Part shown: one piece after another, positions 1 to 9,861 of the stretch | How positions within the stretch are numbered: the stretch's first letter is position 1 | Layout of the letters: each line of letters begins with the position of its first letter | The notes under the pieces: model-generated | The model's input: the letters and a program-made list of their open reading frames with translations, nothing else | Databases searched by the model: none | Told to the model about the DNA's origin: nothing | NCBI GenBank assembly: GCA_016713925.1 | Contig: JADJOH010000008.1 | Span: forward strand, 1-64,000 | Length of the DNA stretch: 64,000 nucleotides | Source: Bacteroidota bacterium | Lineage (GTDB): Bacteria > Bacteroidota > Bacteroidia > AKYH767-A > OLB10 | Reading direction: 5' to 3' | Made by a program: the position numbers and the translations under genes

Positions 1-19
1 CGTTTTGAAAGTGAGGACT

Positions 20-1400
20 ATTCTAGTGTACTCTAAGCTTCCGGTAGAGGGTTGTGGGGCAATGTTCAAAGTTCAGCCGCCTTGGTTTTATTGCCGTTGG
101 TATAATTCAATACTTTTGAATGTGAATTTTTTTCGGCACTGGCTAAGTCGAAAGCTGAAAGTACTTACCATTCCCGGAAGAGGGACTACTTATTTTAAGT
201 TCAAAGGGGCCCAGACTCTCGGTTTTAACTCTGCAACAACGGTTGTAACATTCCTCTGCGCTCACAATACACTTTTCAGTTCACGGATATTCCCTTTCAG
301 GGATGATGTTTTAAGGCTTCAATAAATTTCCGGCGCAATACACGACACCTTTTTTTGTTTTAAGGGCAAAGTATGCATAAAGTGAATGGCCAGGGGTTCA
401 ATGTCCAACTATCCTATCACGCAGTGGTGGTAAATGAATTTGTGGAGATGCGGTAGAACAGATCTTTTTCTCTGGGAAGGTTGATCTGGAAATGTCTCGC
501 TGACTCCATTTTCTTTTTGTAAATCTCTGTTGGTGCGCAATGATACGAACATTCACACGGGTAGATTACTATCTCCTACCCGAATAATTCACCTGTTTCA
601 ATAACACGTAATAATTTCCTTTTGTAGTCCGCAGCCATTTCTCCGATTTCATCAGGAAGATTGTTCCGTGGATGGCTTCTTCAAAGAGGCCTTTCTGGTC
701 CCTGGTTGCCCCTGTAAATGCACTCCGGCTTTATCTCCGAACATTTCCCTCTCGAGTAATTCTTTGCTGAATGCAGAACAATTGATCGCCACAAAAATTA
801 TTTTTACTTCTCGTACTTTCCTGATGGAATAGCCTATGCGAAGACTCCTTTCCGGTACCGGTTTCTCCCCGTCAATAAAACAGTGGTAGCTGTTGGTGCT
901 ACCTCAGCCAGATCAATGGCTTTCTGTAAGTTTAGATTTAACTGTTATTTTATCAAAGGAGTGTTCCACCCAACTGCTTTTTCCGGGAATTGCTGCACCC
1001 GCCTTACAATTTACTTTTCCAATGGCGCGATGTAGGGAAAGGATGATTATTGTTATCATCTCCTTTTGTAATATAATCAAAAGTCCGTTCTTATGGCTTG
1101 ACCCATCAGGATATTAACATAAGCATCGTAAAATAATTTCCAGCATTGGATAGGTTTCCTTCATCTTTTTGAGAGATGTCATTGCCATTGATTACCGGTA
1201 TTCATCGCAAAAGGACCACATCAATGTTACCCTGTTCCAGTTTCTTCCAGAGCGTTTTGCGGTCAAAGCCTTGCACAACTGTATATCCTTCCAGACTAAC
1301 AATTTTTACAGTAAGGTTCTTAATTTCCTCTTCGTCATCAATGATAAAATAGTTCTCACTTTTCGCTGGCTGTCCATTGGGGTACAACTTTGTATTATTA
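20..1400 (-). pseudogene. Frameshifted NtrC-family sigma-54 response regulator
   Basis: Read in three frames on the minus strand, this stretch gives a complete sigma-54 activator. A receiver start (FIIDDEEEI, then KMKETYPMLEII and FDYITKGDDNN) lies at about 1390-1030. A Walker A (TVLLTG, TGTGKE) is near 860 and the GAFTGA loop (AFTGATRDQKGLFEEA) near 715-670. DEIGEMAADYKRKLLRVIETGEL is split over a break near 655-590. ATNRDLQKEN lies near 520, KGNIRELKSVL near 290-250, and a Fis-type helix-turn-helix (NYTNGNKTKAAELL) with TTLYRKL near 110-35. The total length fits the family's roughly 450 residues. At least six frame changes and one TGG-to-TGA change interrupt it. Family knowledge: such proteins bind enhancers and drive sigma-54 promoters after phosphorylation. 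Whether this is true decay or sequencing error cannot be told here; no partner kinase is visible. Confidence 0.8.
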
Positions 1401-1595
1401 ATGGGGAGAGATGGGGAGTACTTTAAGAGATGTGCGGAAGTCATGATCGGAAAGGCCCGAAACATTCCTATCCAGGACTATTCTGATCATTAAAAGGTAG
1501 AAAATTATGGCGAAGGGGACAGTAGGTTTAATTCATTTTTAATGAAAGAGTATTCTTACTTTCAAAGAAAACCATCTTCCCCTTTCACGGAGAAA

Positions 1596-2622
1596 CTATT
1601 GAACAACTATCTTTTACAATGCTGTTCACCCCATTGCTAATTTTCACAAAAATACATTCCTTTCGGTTGTGAGGTGATATTATCGACTGTTAATGTACCA
1701 GGAGAAGAGCTTGTGAAAAAACAATTTTTGCCTTTTACATCCGTCACTCAATAAAGCTAAAGATGCCGCACTCATGTCGGTGGAGGAAACAGAATATTCC
1801 CAAAGAGGGATTGAAGAAATCGATGGTTTCTGCACTATTCTCTGCCATTCTGTTGGAGTAGAAATGGGTTGGTAGCGGGAACTTGAGGTTCCGGTTCCAT
1901 CTACTGTGTAACCTGAAATAAGAAGCGGTTGTTGAATGGAATCTAAGCAATAGACATAATCATCTTCTATCAGATAATCGATAATGGGTATGCCGATCAG
2001 ATAGACCTTAATATGAAAATTCTCTACTACACGCACACGCAATACATTTGTAAATTACCGGTGGGAAGGATTATTGGGTACCCTGCATATCCGCATTGAT
2101 AGTAACGTTGCCCGATTCAATTTTTACGGAATCTTCACCCACATTAAGGGAGAATAGCGACCGGTAGCGGTAGAATTAAAAGTTTGTCCGGAGGTGATGG
2201 AAACTGAAACTCTTTAGCAACAGTGCCATTCTCATAAATCCCGAAATTAGTAGCACTGCTAAACAGCCCAAACGATTGACTTCAGTAGGCGTATTTTGAT
2301 AATAAAAATAGCCGGGAGCACCACTTTCTCCACGCGATAGACGCAGCAGGGAATGAATCCTTTCCGGGGTTAGCCGGAATTGTTGCGGATCGACATAGCC
2401 AAAATCATAGGATGTTCCGGTGAGAATAACCCTCCGATTGATCCCATAGTTTATTCGTCACCGGACCGGTGCCGTTGGGATCAAAGCCAAAGAATTGCAT
2501 TCCATAATGAACGGTATCACCGATTGCAGGCAGTTGGTTTCGTTTCAGGAAATTGTAATCAGCTGCGCGCTGGTAGTCGATGCCAAGAGAAGAGAGAGAA
2601 GCAGGGTAAACAATCGGTTCAT
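1596..2622 (-). pseudogene. Frameshifted secreted protein with T9SS sorting domain
   Basis: An ATG at 2622 begins a clear signal peptide (MNRLFTLLLSLLLASTTSAQ). The following codons read as a secreted beta-rich protein in pieces: PAIGDTVHY, FGFDPNGTGPVTNKLWD, GESGAPGYFYYQNTPTEVNR, SLNVGEDSVKIESGNVTI and VDGTGTSSSRYQPISTPTEW, each in a different frame. The end, at about 1680-1596, reads KGMYF then VKISNGVNSIVK and IVVQ-stop once a one-base slip is allowed, which is a typical type A T9SS C-terminal domain. The N-terminal body is a kind I do not recognise beyond secreted Bacteroidota proteins. As in its neighbour, the frame is broken many times while residues stay plausible, so indel errors are a real alternative to decay. 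Confidence 0.7.
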
Positions 2623-2890
2623 AGAGGGGGGTTTTTGTTGGATAAGGATGTTCCATTGGAGCAGAGATTGTTATTGCAATATACACTAATTTCACATACA
2701 ATATTAAAGATATTTTCAATGAAGAGATGAAATGGGTATAAATAAATGTTTTTAATTGATTAAATTCGTTGGTCCGTTATGGATACTGAAATCAGCTCCT
2801 CCTGCACTACAGGAAAAGTAACTACCGTTAGTGGTTAGAAGCAAAGGATAGGTCCATTCATTAACCAAAATAATAATTTCAATTACGTCT

Positions 2891-3453
2891 ATGGGAAACA
2901 AAAAAGCAAATATCCCCTTCAACAAGAAACGAGCTTTTTTGAAAAATTGAAAGTTCGTTTTGAGAAAAACCTCATCGACATAAAGGAATAGAATGGGCTA
3001 AAAGTACAAACCGCGCTGGAAGCATCGGGCTCCAAACTTTGGTCATTGCAGGAGATGGAAAGAACAGGGGCGAGCCGGATGTAGTCGGCTTCGATAAGAA
3101 GACCGGGGAGTATCTCTTTTTGATTGCTCCTCTGAAAGTCCGGCAGGCCGCAGAAGTACTGCTTCGACCGGGAAGGGTTGGAGTCGAGGAGGGAGCATCC
3201 CCCACAAAACACGGCGATGGATATGGCTGCTGAAATGGGCATCGAACTATTATCAGAAGAACAATACCGGACCTTGCAACAACTTGGACCTTTTGATAGG
3301 AAAACGTCGAGCTGGATTCAAACACCTGCAGCTATCAGAAAACTCGGCGGAGCACTCTTCGCGGATTACCGTTATGGCCATGTCTTCGTGTATCACAATG
3401 GTGCACAATCTTATTATGCGGCGAGAGGGTTTAGGGGATTGGTGAGGGTGTGA
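2891..3453 (+). pseudogene. Frameshifted DUF4256-family protein
   Basis: Starting at the ATG at 2891 (MGNKKANIPFNKKRAF), three frames together give a protein of about 187 residues, the usual length of DUF4256. Recognisable pieces are ALEASGSKLWSLQEMERTGG, EPDVVGFDKKTGEYLF, ESRREHPPQNTAMDMAAEMG, EEQYRTLQQLGPFDRKTSSW and the C-terminal GGALFADYRYGHVFVYHNGA followed by YYAARGFRG. The last 91 codons (from 3178) are open and intact. The family's function is unknown; it is a small cytosolic protein in many bacteria. Two or more one-base indels lie between 2935 and 3180. Confidence 0.75.
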
Positions 3454-3590
3454 TTAATGATGAAGGGCCTGATGGCCTCTTGTGTAAATTTCTTAAATTT
3501 GAATTGAAAATATCATACCACTCAACCTTCAAGATACATCTTTGTTCATAGATTGTTATTGTAAAAAGCAATTACTAAAGATCCAAAACC

Positions 3591-3856
3591 ATGAAAGAAT
3601 ACAAATTATGTCAAAGCTGTGGTTTTCCCTTAAAGAAGGATAAAAAAGGAGGTGGCACTGAAAAAGACGGATCAGTTAGTAAGAAGTATTGTTCCATGTG
3701 CTTTGAAAACGGAAAATTTCTGACTCCACCTGAAATAGACACTCCTGAAAAAATGCAGAAGTTTTGTATACAGGAAATGGAAAAAGTGGAATCAACGGTT
3801 TTCTTTGCTGGTTGGGAACGCGGCCTATTCCCAATCTTGAAAGATGGAAAAAATAG
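3591..3856 (+). pseudogene. Small zinc-ribbon protein, one frameshift near the end
   Basis: The protein opens with a putative zinc-ribbon domain: CQSCGFPL at residues 8-15 and YCSMCF at about 33-38 supply four cysteines for one zinc, with the KKDKKGGGTEKDGS loop typical of this family (about 85 residues). After FFAGW the annotated frame wanders on to 3908. A one-base slip in the G run near 3812 restores GTRPIPNLERWKK-stop, the family ending, at 3856. The sequence is therefore best read as an intact family member with one indel. Role unknown; family members stand alone or near transcription regulators. Its downstream neighbour begins 60 bases later on the same strand. Confidence 0.75.
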
Positions 3857-3915
3857 CCTTTACAAAAAAGTAATTTACGGAAATAAATGGTGCCAAATGC
3901 ACCTTTAATGATGAT

Positions 3916-4842
3916 ATGAACACTGACCCCATCCTTGACTGGTTGCTCGAAGGTGACGTCTCTATTCAATATCAGGTCTGGAGGGATTTGCTGGGCTTTG
4001 ATAATAAGAAACTACAGACCAAAATTGCGGTGGAAGGATGGGGAAAGGAGTTTTATCCCGACGAAATGCAAATAGTCATTGGGGCTATAGTTTTTATCAG
4101 CCCAAATGGATATCTACACATTATACATTGCTTGACCTTCGCAATTTGAATCTGCGTGCCGATAATAAAATAGTACATGAGACGATTGAATTGGTTTTAA
4201 AAACCAGTAGGGCCGGTGACGGCGGAATAAGATTGGGCCCATCCACTTCTTTCTACAGTGATGTGTGTGTAAACGGGATGTTTTTAAATTATGCTTCCTA
4301 TTTCAAAACACATGAAAAGAAATTACATACCGTTGTGGATAGTATTTTAAATGAAAGAATGCCGGATGGAGGTTTCAACTGCAGATCAACGAGGAGTGGG
4401 CGTGCACAGCTCCCTGCATAGTTCACTGTCCGTACTGGAGGGATTTACGACATTTCAAAAAGCAGGGAACAGATATCAGTCAGTTCACATCCAACAAGCA
4501 ATAAATAGTGCAATTGAATTTATCCTGCAGCACAGGCTGTTTTTGTCTGACCGCACGGGGAAAATTATTAGTAATGACTTTTTGAAGTTCACCTATCCCT
4601 GCAGGTGGAAGTACGATATTCTGCGGGCATTGGATTATTTTCAATTTGCAGGAGTTAAATGGGACAGCCGAATGGAACCCGCCATCAATGTGCTCTTAAG
4701 TAAGCGAAATAAACGGGGTACCTGGAATATGCAGGCGGCTCATGCGGGTCAGGTTCATTTCAAAATGGAAGAGGCAGGTAAACCAAGCAGATGGAATACT
4801 TTGAGAGCATTAAGAATACTCAGGCATTTTAAGATGGATTAA
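3916..4842 (+). pseudogene. Terpenoid-cyclase-like (alpha/alpha toroid) protein, frameshifted
   Basis: Joined over two frame changes (near 4050 and 4400) this gives about 308 residues. It starts MNTDPILDWLLEGDVSIQYQ, continues with HWGYSFYQPKWISTHYTLLD, DGGIRLGPSTSFYSDVC and MPDGGFNC, and ends WNMQAAHAGQVHFKMEEAGK then SRWNTLRALRILRHF. The repeated G-G-W/F and WNT-like motifs resemble squalene-hopene cyclase and prenyltransferase toroid proteins, but the catalytic DxDD motif is absent. I therefore infer a toroid fold without claiming cyclase activity. Translation restarts 8 bases past the preceding ORF, suggesting cotranscription with the zinc-ribbon gene. Confidence 0.6.
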
Positions 4843-4929
4843 TTTACGTCTGCCGTAGCTAATAAGAGAATGTGCGATTTGCACATGATCTAATTTTATT
4901 TTAGTTTTACTTCATCAAAACTAAATCAT

Positions 4930-6332
4930 ATGAAGTACAAACGATTTTTAACTATTTACTTCCTTTTACTATTCTCCTCCATCGCTCCTGCCCAAATCCC
5001 TGAACTCTGGGGCACATTGTCTGTGGGTGGAAGCTTTGGCATCGGTGGTATTATTAAAATTAATGGAGATGGCACCGGCTTTGCCAATGAGTACGTTTGC
5101 ATGGGAGGTGCTGCAGGCGGGAGTATGCAAAGTAATTTATTGCCGGTAAGCAGTACCTTAATCTATGGCAATTCGGTTTCCGGTGGGCTGAATGCACTGG
5201 GAGATATTTTCAGTTATAATCCTGCAACCAATGTGTATACGATGTTATACAGCATGGATTCCTTATCCGGGTATTACCCGCGTGGAACGGTGATCAAGGC
5301 GACCAACAATAAGCTGTATGGATTAACCAATAACGGCGGGACATTTAACAAAGGTGTTCTCTATAGCTTTGATCTCTCCACAAGTCAATACACCAAGTTG
5401 CATGAGTTTGACGGTCCCACAGGCCAACTTCCAAATGGAACGGTCATGCAAGCCGCCAATGGTAAATTATACGGAATGACCACTACCGGCGGACAAGGAG
5501 GAGCCGGAGTGATTTTTAGCTATGATATTTCTACAAGTACTTATGCCATCGTTCACGATTTCAATTTTACCACCGGGTTTAGCCCTTTTGGAAATCTTAT
5601 GCAGGGTGCGAATGGTTTGCTATACGGAATGGCTTTTGGAGGCGGCACTACGGGTAATGGAGTCCTGTTCAGTTTTAATACTGCTACTAATGGGCATAGT
5701 GTGCTCCATAATTTTGATGGAGTCAACGGTTCAGCACCCATGGGAACAGTGATGGAGAATGCGGGAGTTTTTTATGGAAATACTTCGCAGGGCGGAACAA
5801 ATAACAAAGGAGTAATATTTAGTTTTAACCCATCGTCCGGTACTTTTATAAAGTTACATGATTTCGCAGTAGCAACAGGATGTACTCCCTTCGGTAATGT
5901 GATGATGGCCAGCGACGGTAAACTCTATGGCATGACCTTGAATGGCGGAGTAAATAATTTAGGAGCGATATTTTCTTATACCCTTTCCTCCGGTGTCTAT
6001 ACAAAAATTTACGATGGAAGTTTTCCTACAGGTGGTTTGCCCTATGGGGATCTGATAGAGTATTCAGGTCTGACAGCGATAAACAATCCGGAGGAAGAAA
6101 ATAAAATGATCAATTTTACCCAAATCCTTCCAACGGAAATGTTACGATTGACATTGCTGACTTCAAAGAGAGTACTCTCCTAACAATTATAAATCCGATC
6201 GGTCAGAAATGTCTGGAAGTACAACTCACTGCCGCTTCAACAAAGTTACAGTTGGATTTACCTACGGGTGTTTATTTTTATGCGGTTACTAAAAGTAGTG
6301 GTTTGCTCACCGGGAAAATATTAATCGATTAA
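4930..6332 (+). CDS. Secreted GloVer-repeat propeller protein with T9SS domain (one frameshift)
   Basis: Signal peptide at residues 1-21 (ends SSIAPAQ). From about residue 35 to 385 there are tandem units of about 50 residues of the type P-x-G-x-V-x-x-A-x-N-G-x-L-Y-G-M-T-x-x-G-G, then V-I/L-F-S-Y/F and Y-x-x-x-x-x-F. This is the choice-of-anchor tandem repeat called GloVer. The long frame stops at 6183, but a one-base slip near 6115 restores a classic T9SS type A tail (YPNPSNGNVTIDIADF through LPTGVYFYAVTK) ending at 6332. The protein is expected to cross the outer membrane by the Por system and be anchored or released. Ligand unknown. Confidence 0.8.
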
Positions 6333-6406
6333 ATTTTCCTTATATCGTTTTTATAAACTTAAAAGATAAAATTCATTGGAACAAGTATCTCTAAAAAATA
6401 TACAGG

Positions 6407-6818
6407 ATGAATCCTATTCTTAAAAATGTTCTGGCTGTCCTGGCCGGACTTATCGGTGGTAGTATTGTGAATATGTCTATCATTATGATCAGCGGCTCTG
6501 TCATTCCTCCGCCCGCTGGAGCGGATGTCACTACTGAAGAAGGATTAAAAGCTTCCATGCATTTATTTGAAGCGAAGCATTTCATTATGCCTTTTCTGGC
6601 GCATGCTCTTGGAACGCTAGCCGGGGCCTTTCTCGCAGCCCTCATCGCGGCAACGCATAAAGCGAAGTTTGCACTGGCGATAGGTTTTGTTTTTCTCGCG
6701 GGAGGTATTGCGAATGTAATGATGCTCCCGTCTCCGCTCTGGTTTACTGTTGTAGATCTCGGTTTTGCCTATCTGCCCATGGCATTTATAGGGGGAAGGT
6801 TGGGAATGCGGAAAATAA
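6407..6818 (+). CDS. Four-helix integral membrane protein, family unknown
   Basis: About 137 residues with four hydrophobic segments: residues 5-30 (VLAVLAGLIGGSIVNMSIIM), 60-80, 85-105 and 110-130. It carries a conserved-looking loop, PPPAGADVTTEEGLKASMHL, and an FEAKHFIMPFLAHALGTL stretch. The open frame runs on into the next gene as a 304-codon fusion. The tail after GGRLGMRK is unlike the rest, and deleting one A in the AAAA run at 6812 gives an immediate stop near 6818. I therefore read two separate genes joined by an indel. Function unknown. Confidence 0.65.
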
Positions 6819-6907
6819 ATTGTCCTTCCATTGGGAGGTGGAATTTCAAACAGCCGGTTGATATTTACAAGTTAATTATTAAGGAAATTTATTTTAATCA
6901 AATTGAT

Positions 6908-7448
6908 ATGAATAAAGAAATACTTAAAATCAATAAAAACGGAGAGACGCTAATCATCACAGGATCATCGATTGAATCTAAGGGCACAATTACTACTTTT
7001 GAAGGCATGGAGGAGCCGGGTATTGGTCCACCCATGCATGTTCATTTTAAGCAGGAAGAGATGGTGAAAGTCATCAAGGGAAAGATGCGTATTAAGACGT
7101 TGACGAAAGAGTTTTCACTTCTACCGGGTGAGGAATACATTTTTTTACCGGGTGAGGCACATCAGTTTTGGAATGAGGGTGATGACTTGCTTCATTATGC
7201 CGGACATGTAAAACCTTCTCATAATTATGAATATTTTATACGTCAACTCTACCGTTCATGCAATGAGGCTAATGATGATAAGCCCAATCCATTTGATGGA
7301 GCATTCTTATTAACGGTATAAAGCAGAAATGGATATGCTTACTATTCCCAAGCCGGTGAAGAAATTTGTTTTCCCACTATTGTTGGTTATTGGTAAGCTG
7401 ATCGGTAAGTTTAAAAAATTTGCCGACGCTCCTCCTCCTGTGAAATAA
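6908..7448 (+). CDS. Cupin-domain protein (frameshift near the end)
   Basis: The ATG at 6908 begins MNKEILKINKNGETLIITGS, a cupin family of about 180 residues. The double-stranded beta-helix is marked by PPMHVHFKQEEMVKVIKGKM, which holds two histidines and a glutamate of motif 1, and by LPGEEYIFLPGEAHQFWN, which holds the motif 2 histidine. These residues usually bind one metal ion. The frame closes early at 7321; a slip near 7312 continues AEMDMLTIPKPVKKFVFPLL to a stop at 7448, a hydrophobic, lysine-rich tail. Substrate unknown. The preceding membrane gene is 90 bases upstream on the same strand. Confidence 0.7.
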
Positions 7449-7681
7449 TAGCTCGTTGGGGAGACGGGTAATTTTAGGATGTGCTTGTGCGTTAGAGAAT
7501 AATCATACGAATGTAGTATACTATTTTAAATGTAATCGCTTTCACAAAAGAGGAAGCCTATATTGCAATGTTGTTTCAATTGTATCTGTTGTGGCTTCAT
7601 ATAGTTTGGCAGCATTTTGTATTTTTCCTTAGTTGCAGGGCTTAAGTTGGAGCCGGATGGATAATACTGTAACTTTACAGC

Positions 7682-8740
7682 ATGGATGATCAGGACCCAA
7701 AACGTGTTCGCCGCGAGCGTTACAAGGGCACGCACCCCAAATCCTTTAAGGAGAAGTACAAGGAGTTACAGCCGGAGCAGTATGCGGAAGATGTAGCGAA
7801 AGTCTTACAGCAAGGTCGTACACCTGCAGGAACTCACCGTTCAATTTGTGTAGACGAGATTTTGGAAGTACTGCAAATTACTCCCGGCCAAATTGGCCTC
7901 GATGCCACACTGGGTTATGGCGGGCATAGTTTAGAGATGTTGAAATGTCTCCTGCCCGGCGGACGTCTGTATGCGATGGATGTTGATCCGATAGAATTAC
8001 CAAAGACACGTGACCGTTTGGCGGCATTGGGCTTTGGCCCCGATGTGATTGTAATTAAGAAAATGAATTTTTCAGGGATTGATCAGTTGACAGCGGAATC
8101 AGGTCTACTAAATTTTATATTGGCGGATTTGGGTGTCTCCTCTATGCAGATTGATAATCCGGACAGAGGTTTTTCATTCAAAGTAGATGGACCACTGGAT
8201 CTGAGATTGAATCCGAAGAGTGGAAAATCAGCAGCAACACTTTTAAAAACTATTTCTGTAGATGAATTGGAAGCCATCTTTCAGGAAAATGCTGATGAAC
8301 CCCATGCAACGCCAATCGCTCACGCTATCGTGACATTCCGCTCGAAAGGAGGAATCATCTCCACCACTTTTAAGTTAAAAGAAGTGATAGAGAAAGCACT
8401 TTCGTTTCTTCCCGAAGCAGATCGAAAAGAGGTAGTGAAGAAATCTTGTCAGCGCTGTTTTCAGGCATTACGCATTGCAGTGAATGATGAATTTGGCGTG
8501 TTGGAGAAATTCCTGGAAAAGATTCCTTTTGCCCTCGCTCCCGGTGGCAGAGTCGCCCTGCTTACCTTTCATTCAGGAGAAGACCGCCGCGTAAAGAAGT
8601 CCTTTCAGCATTTCCTCCGTGAAGGGATCTACAGTGAAATTACCGCGGAACCTATACGACCCTCTGCAGCCGAATGTCATAGCAATCCCAGAGCGAAATC
8701 GGCGAAATTGCGATGGGCAGTCAGGAGTGATCTTGGATAA
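7682..8740 (+). CDS. rsmH: RsmH-family 16S rRNA (cytosine-N4) methyltransferase, divergent copy
   Basis: 352 residues. The SAM-binding motif LDATLGYGGHS is at 73-83, the acidic loop AMDVDP at 98-103, and the family signature ADLGVSSMQIDNPDRGFSF at 148-166. PLDLRLNP and RVALLTFHSGEDRRVK also match. RsmH methylates N4 of C1402 in 16S rRNA. This protein has an N-terminal extension of about 45 basic residues and lacks the usual YHxPVLL opening; the gene stands alone rather than in the mra/fts cell-division cluster. It may be a second paralogue rather than the housekeeping enzyme. A TTG (7647) and TAACTTTA (7670) pair lies so close to the ATG that a transcript from it would be leaderless. Confidence 0.85.
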   Translation: MDDQDPKRVRRERYKGTHPKSFKEKYKELQPEQYAEDVAKVLQQGRTPAGTHRSICVDEILEVLQITPGQIGLDATLGYGGHSLEMLKCLLPGGRLYAMDVDPIELPKTRDRLAALGFGPDVIVIKKMNFSGIDQLTAESGLLNFILADLGVSSMQIDNPDRGFSFKVDGPLDLRLNPKSGKSAATLLKTISVDELEAIFQENADEPHATPIAHAIVTFRSKGGIISTTFKLKEVIEKALSFLPEADRKEVVKKSCQRCFQALRIAVNDEFGVLEKFLEKIPFALAPGGRVALLTFHSGEDRRVKKSFQHFLREGIYSEITAEPIRPSAAECHSNPRAKSAKLRWAVRSDLG

Positions 8741-8898
8741 ACTTTGTATGTTTTGCAATCATAAGGTGTTTCCGATTTAAATTAATCCCGTACTTCTCAA
8801 TGGAATTGAAGTGTTTAAACTTCTTTAGCTAAAGTTTGAATAGGTGTTTCAATTTTGTCTATCTTTCGCATTCAACCTATTCAAACAATACTAAACCT

Positions 8899-9399
8899 AT
8901 GATGAAAATGAAATTTAATCTCACCACCCTCTTCGGAGCACTTGCCCTTCTCTTTACTTCTTGTTCACAGCCTGCAGAAGCACCAAAAGAGGCTGCATTG
9001 GACATGGATAAACTCAAAGTTGAAATCCAGGCCATGGAAGATGCGTACGCAGCCGCAGAGAAGGCGAAGGATGCCGATGGAGTTGTAGCCTACTACAGCG
9101 ATGATGCCAACAGTTATGGTCGCAACAATGAACCGACGATGGGTAAAGCAGCTATCAGAGATAGTACAAAAGCACGCATGGAAAAAGACACCACCAATAG
9201 CGTGAATGTTTATAAAGTGGTTGACCTGTTTGCCGCGGGTAACATGGCTGTGGAAATTGGTTCATGGACAGAGCTCAATGCGGCAGGTGATGCCACTAGC
9301 AAAGGGTATTACATGTCTTATTTCGAAAAGCGCGATGGAAAGTATCTTTGTGTGAGAGATATGAATGTGACCACTAAGTCAAAGAAAGACGATAATTAA
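8899..9399 (+). CDS. Lipoprotein with SnoaL/DUF4440-like NTF2 fold
   Basis: About 166 residues from ATG 8899; an in-frame upstream ATG at 8836 gives an unlikely leader. The signal peptide ends in a lipobox, LALLFTSC, so it should be lipidated. The mature part begins with an alanine- and glutamate-rich helix and then has AMEDAYAAAEKAKDADGVVA with YYSDDANSYGRNNEPTMGKA, the usual opening of DUF4440/SnoaL-like NTF2 proteins. It ends with a beta strand YMSYFEKRDGKYLCVRD. Such domains bind small molecules or act as inhibitors; no catalytic set is obvious. It appears monocistronic, followed by an intrinsic terminator. Confidence 0.75.
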   Translation: MMKMKFNLTTLFGALALLFTSCSQPAEAPKEAALDMDKLKVEIQAMEDAYAAAEKAKDADGVVAYYSDDANSYGRNNEPTMGKAAIRDSTKARMEKDTTNSVNVYKVVDLFAAGNMAVEIGSWTELNAAGDATSKGYYMSYFEKRDGKYLCVRDMNVTTKSKKDDN

Positions 9400-9430
9400 T
9401 AGCATACGTTTCTCTTTTCAAGAGGAATTT

Positions 9431-9465
9431 AAAGTGGAGTCGGTGTAGATCGGCTCCACTTTTTA
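9431..9465 (+). terminator. Intrinsic terminator after the lipoprotein gene
   Basis: AAAGTGGAG and CTCCACTTT pair around a short loop that also holds a CG/CG pair, and the right arm runs into TTTTTATTT. It lies 32 bases after the lipoprotein stop. Confidence 0.8.
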
Positions 9466-9649
9466 TTTGATAAAAGATGAAGGAGATGAATCTCTATTTT
9501 CATTTCATTCTTATTATTTATATTGTTCGAGTCTGTATGTACGATATTCGTCTTTTGTTAAAATTGCATTTTACCATTTTGGTTTTTGTTTCGATCTACA
9601 TTGTATTTTTCATTTTAATCAACTCAAAGCGGATTTTGTTCTAAATGGT

Positions 9650-9713
9650 GTGAATAATGTAACACATACTTTTAATTGTATAATGATTTTCATTTTGAAT
9701 CCATCCACCTTTA
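9650..9713 (+). promoter_or_regulatory. Shared two-half-site promoter element, copy 1
   Basis: GTGAAT at 9650, TGTAA at 9658-9662, TATAAT at 9679-9684, then 24 bases and CTTTA at 9709-9713. The half-sites are 21 bp apart. This matches the geometry of six other sites in the window exactly, although TATAAT and CTTTA are single-base variants of the consensus. The next gene, the sugar dehydrogenase, starts 148 bases downstream. The rest of the 396-base spacer (9466-9861) shows no convincing gene; an 85-codon frame at 9467 has low-complexity aromatic composition and is probably spurious. Confidence 0.55.
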
Positions 9714-9861
9714 GCTTCGCTTGAAGCGCATGAAATATACCCAATGGGTAACGATATCATGTCGTGTCAATTTTAGAGGCTTCTAATAGCTATAGAAGGC
9801 TATTGGGATTTTCAGCGAAATAATTTACCAATCCAAACCACAACAATCAAAACACATTAGC

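Noticed and set aside
893..1426. Short plus-strand frames of 74 and 85 codons
   Set aside because: They are antisense to the readable sigma-54 regulator.
7505..7560. TGTAAT with an upstream TGTAG before rsmH
   Set aside because: Half-sites are 19 bp apart and no CTTTG follows at 24 bases.
9467..9724. 85-codon open frame after the lipoprotein
   Set aside because: It begins within the terminator tail, overlaps a regulatory element and has random, aromatic-rich composition.
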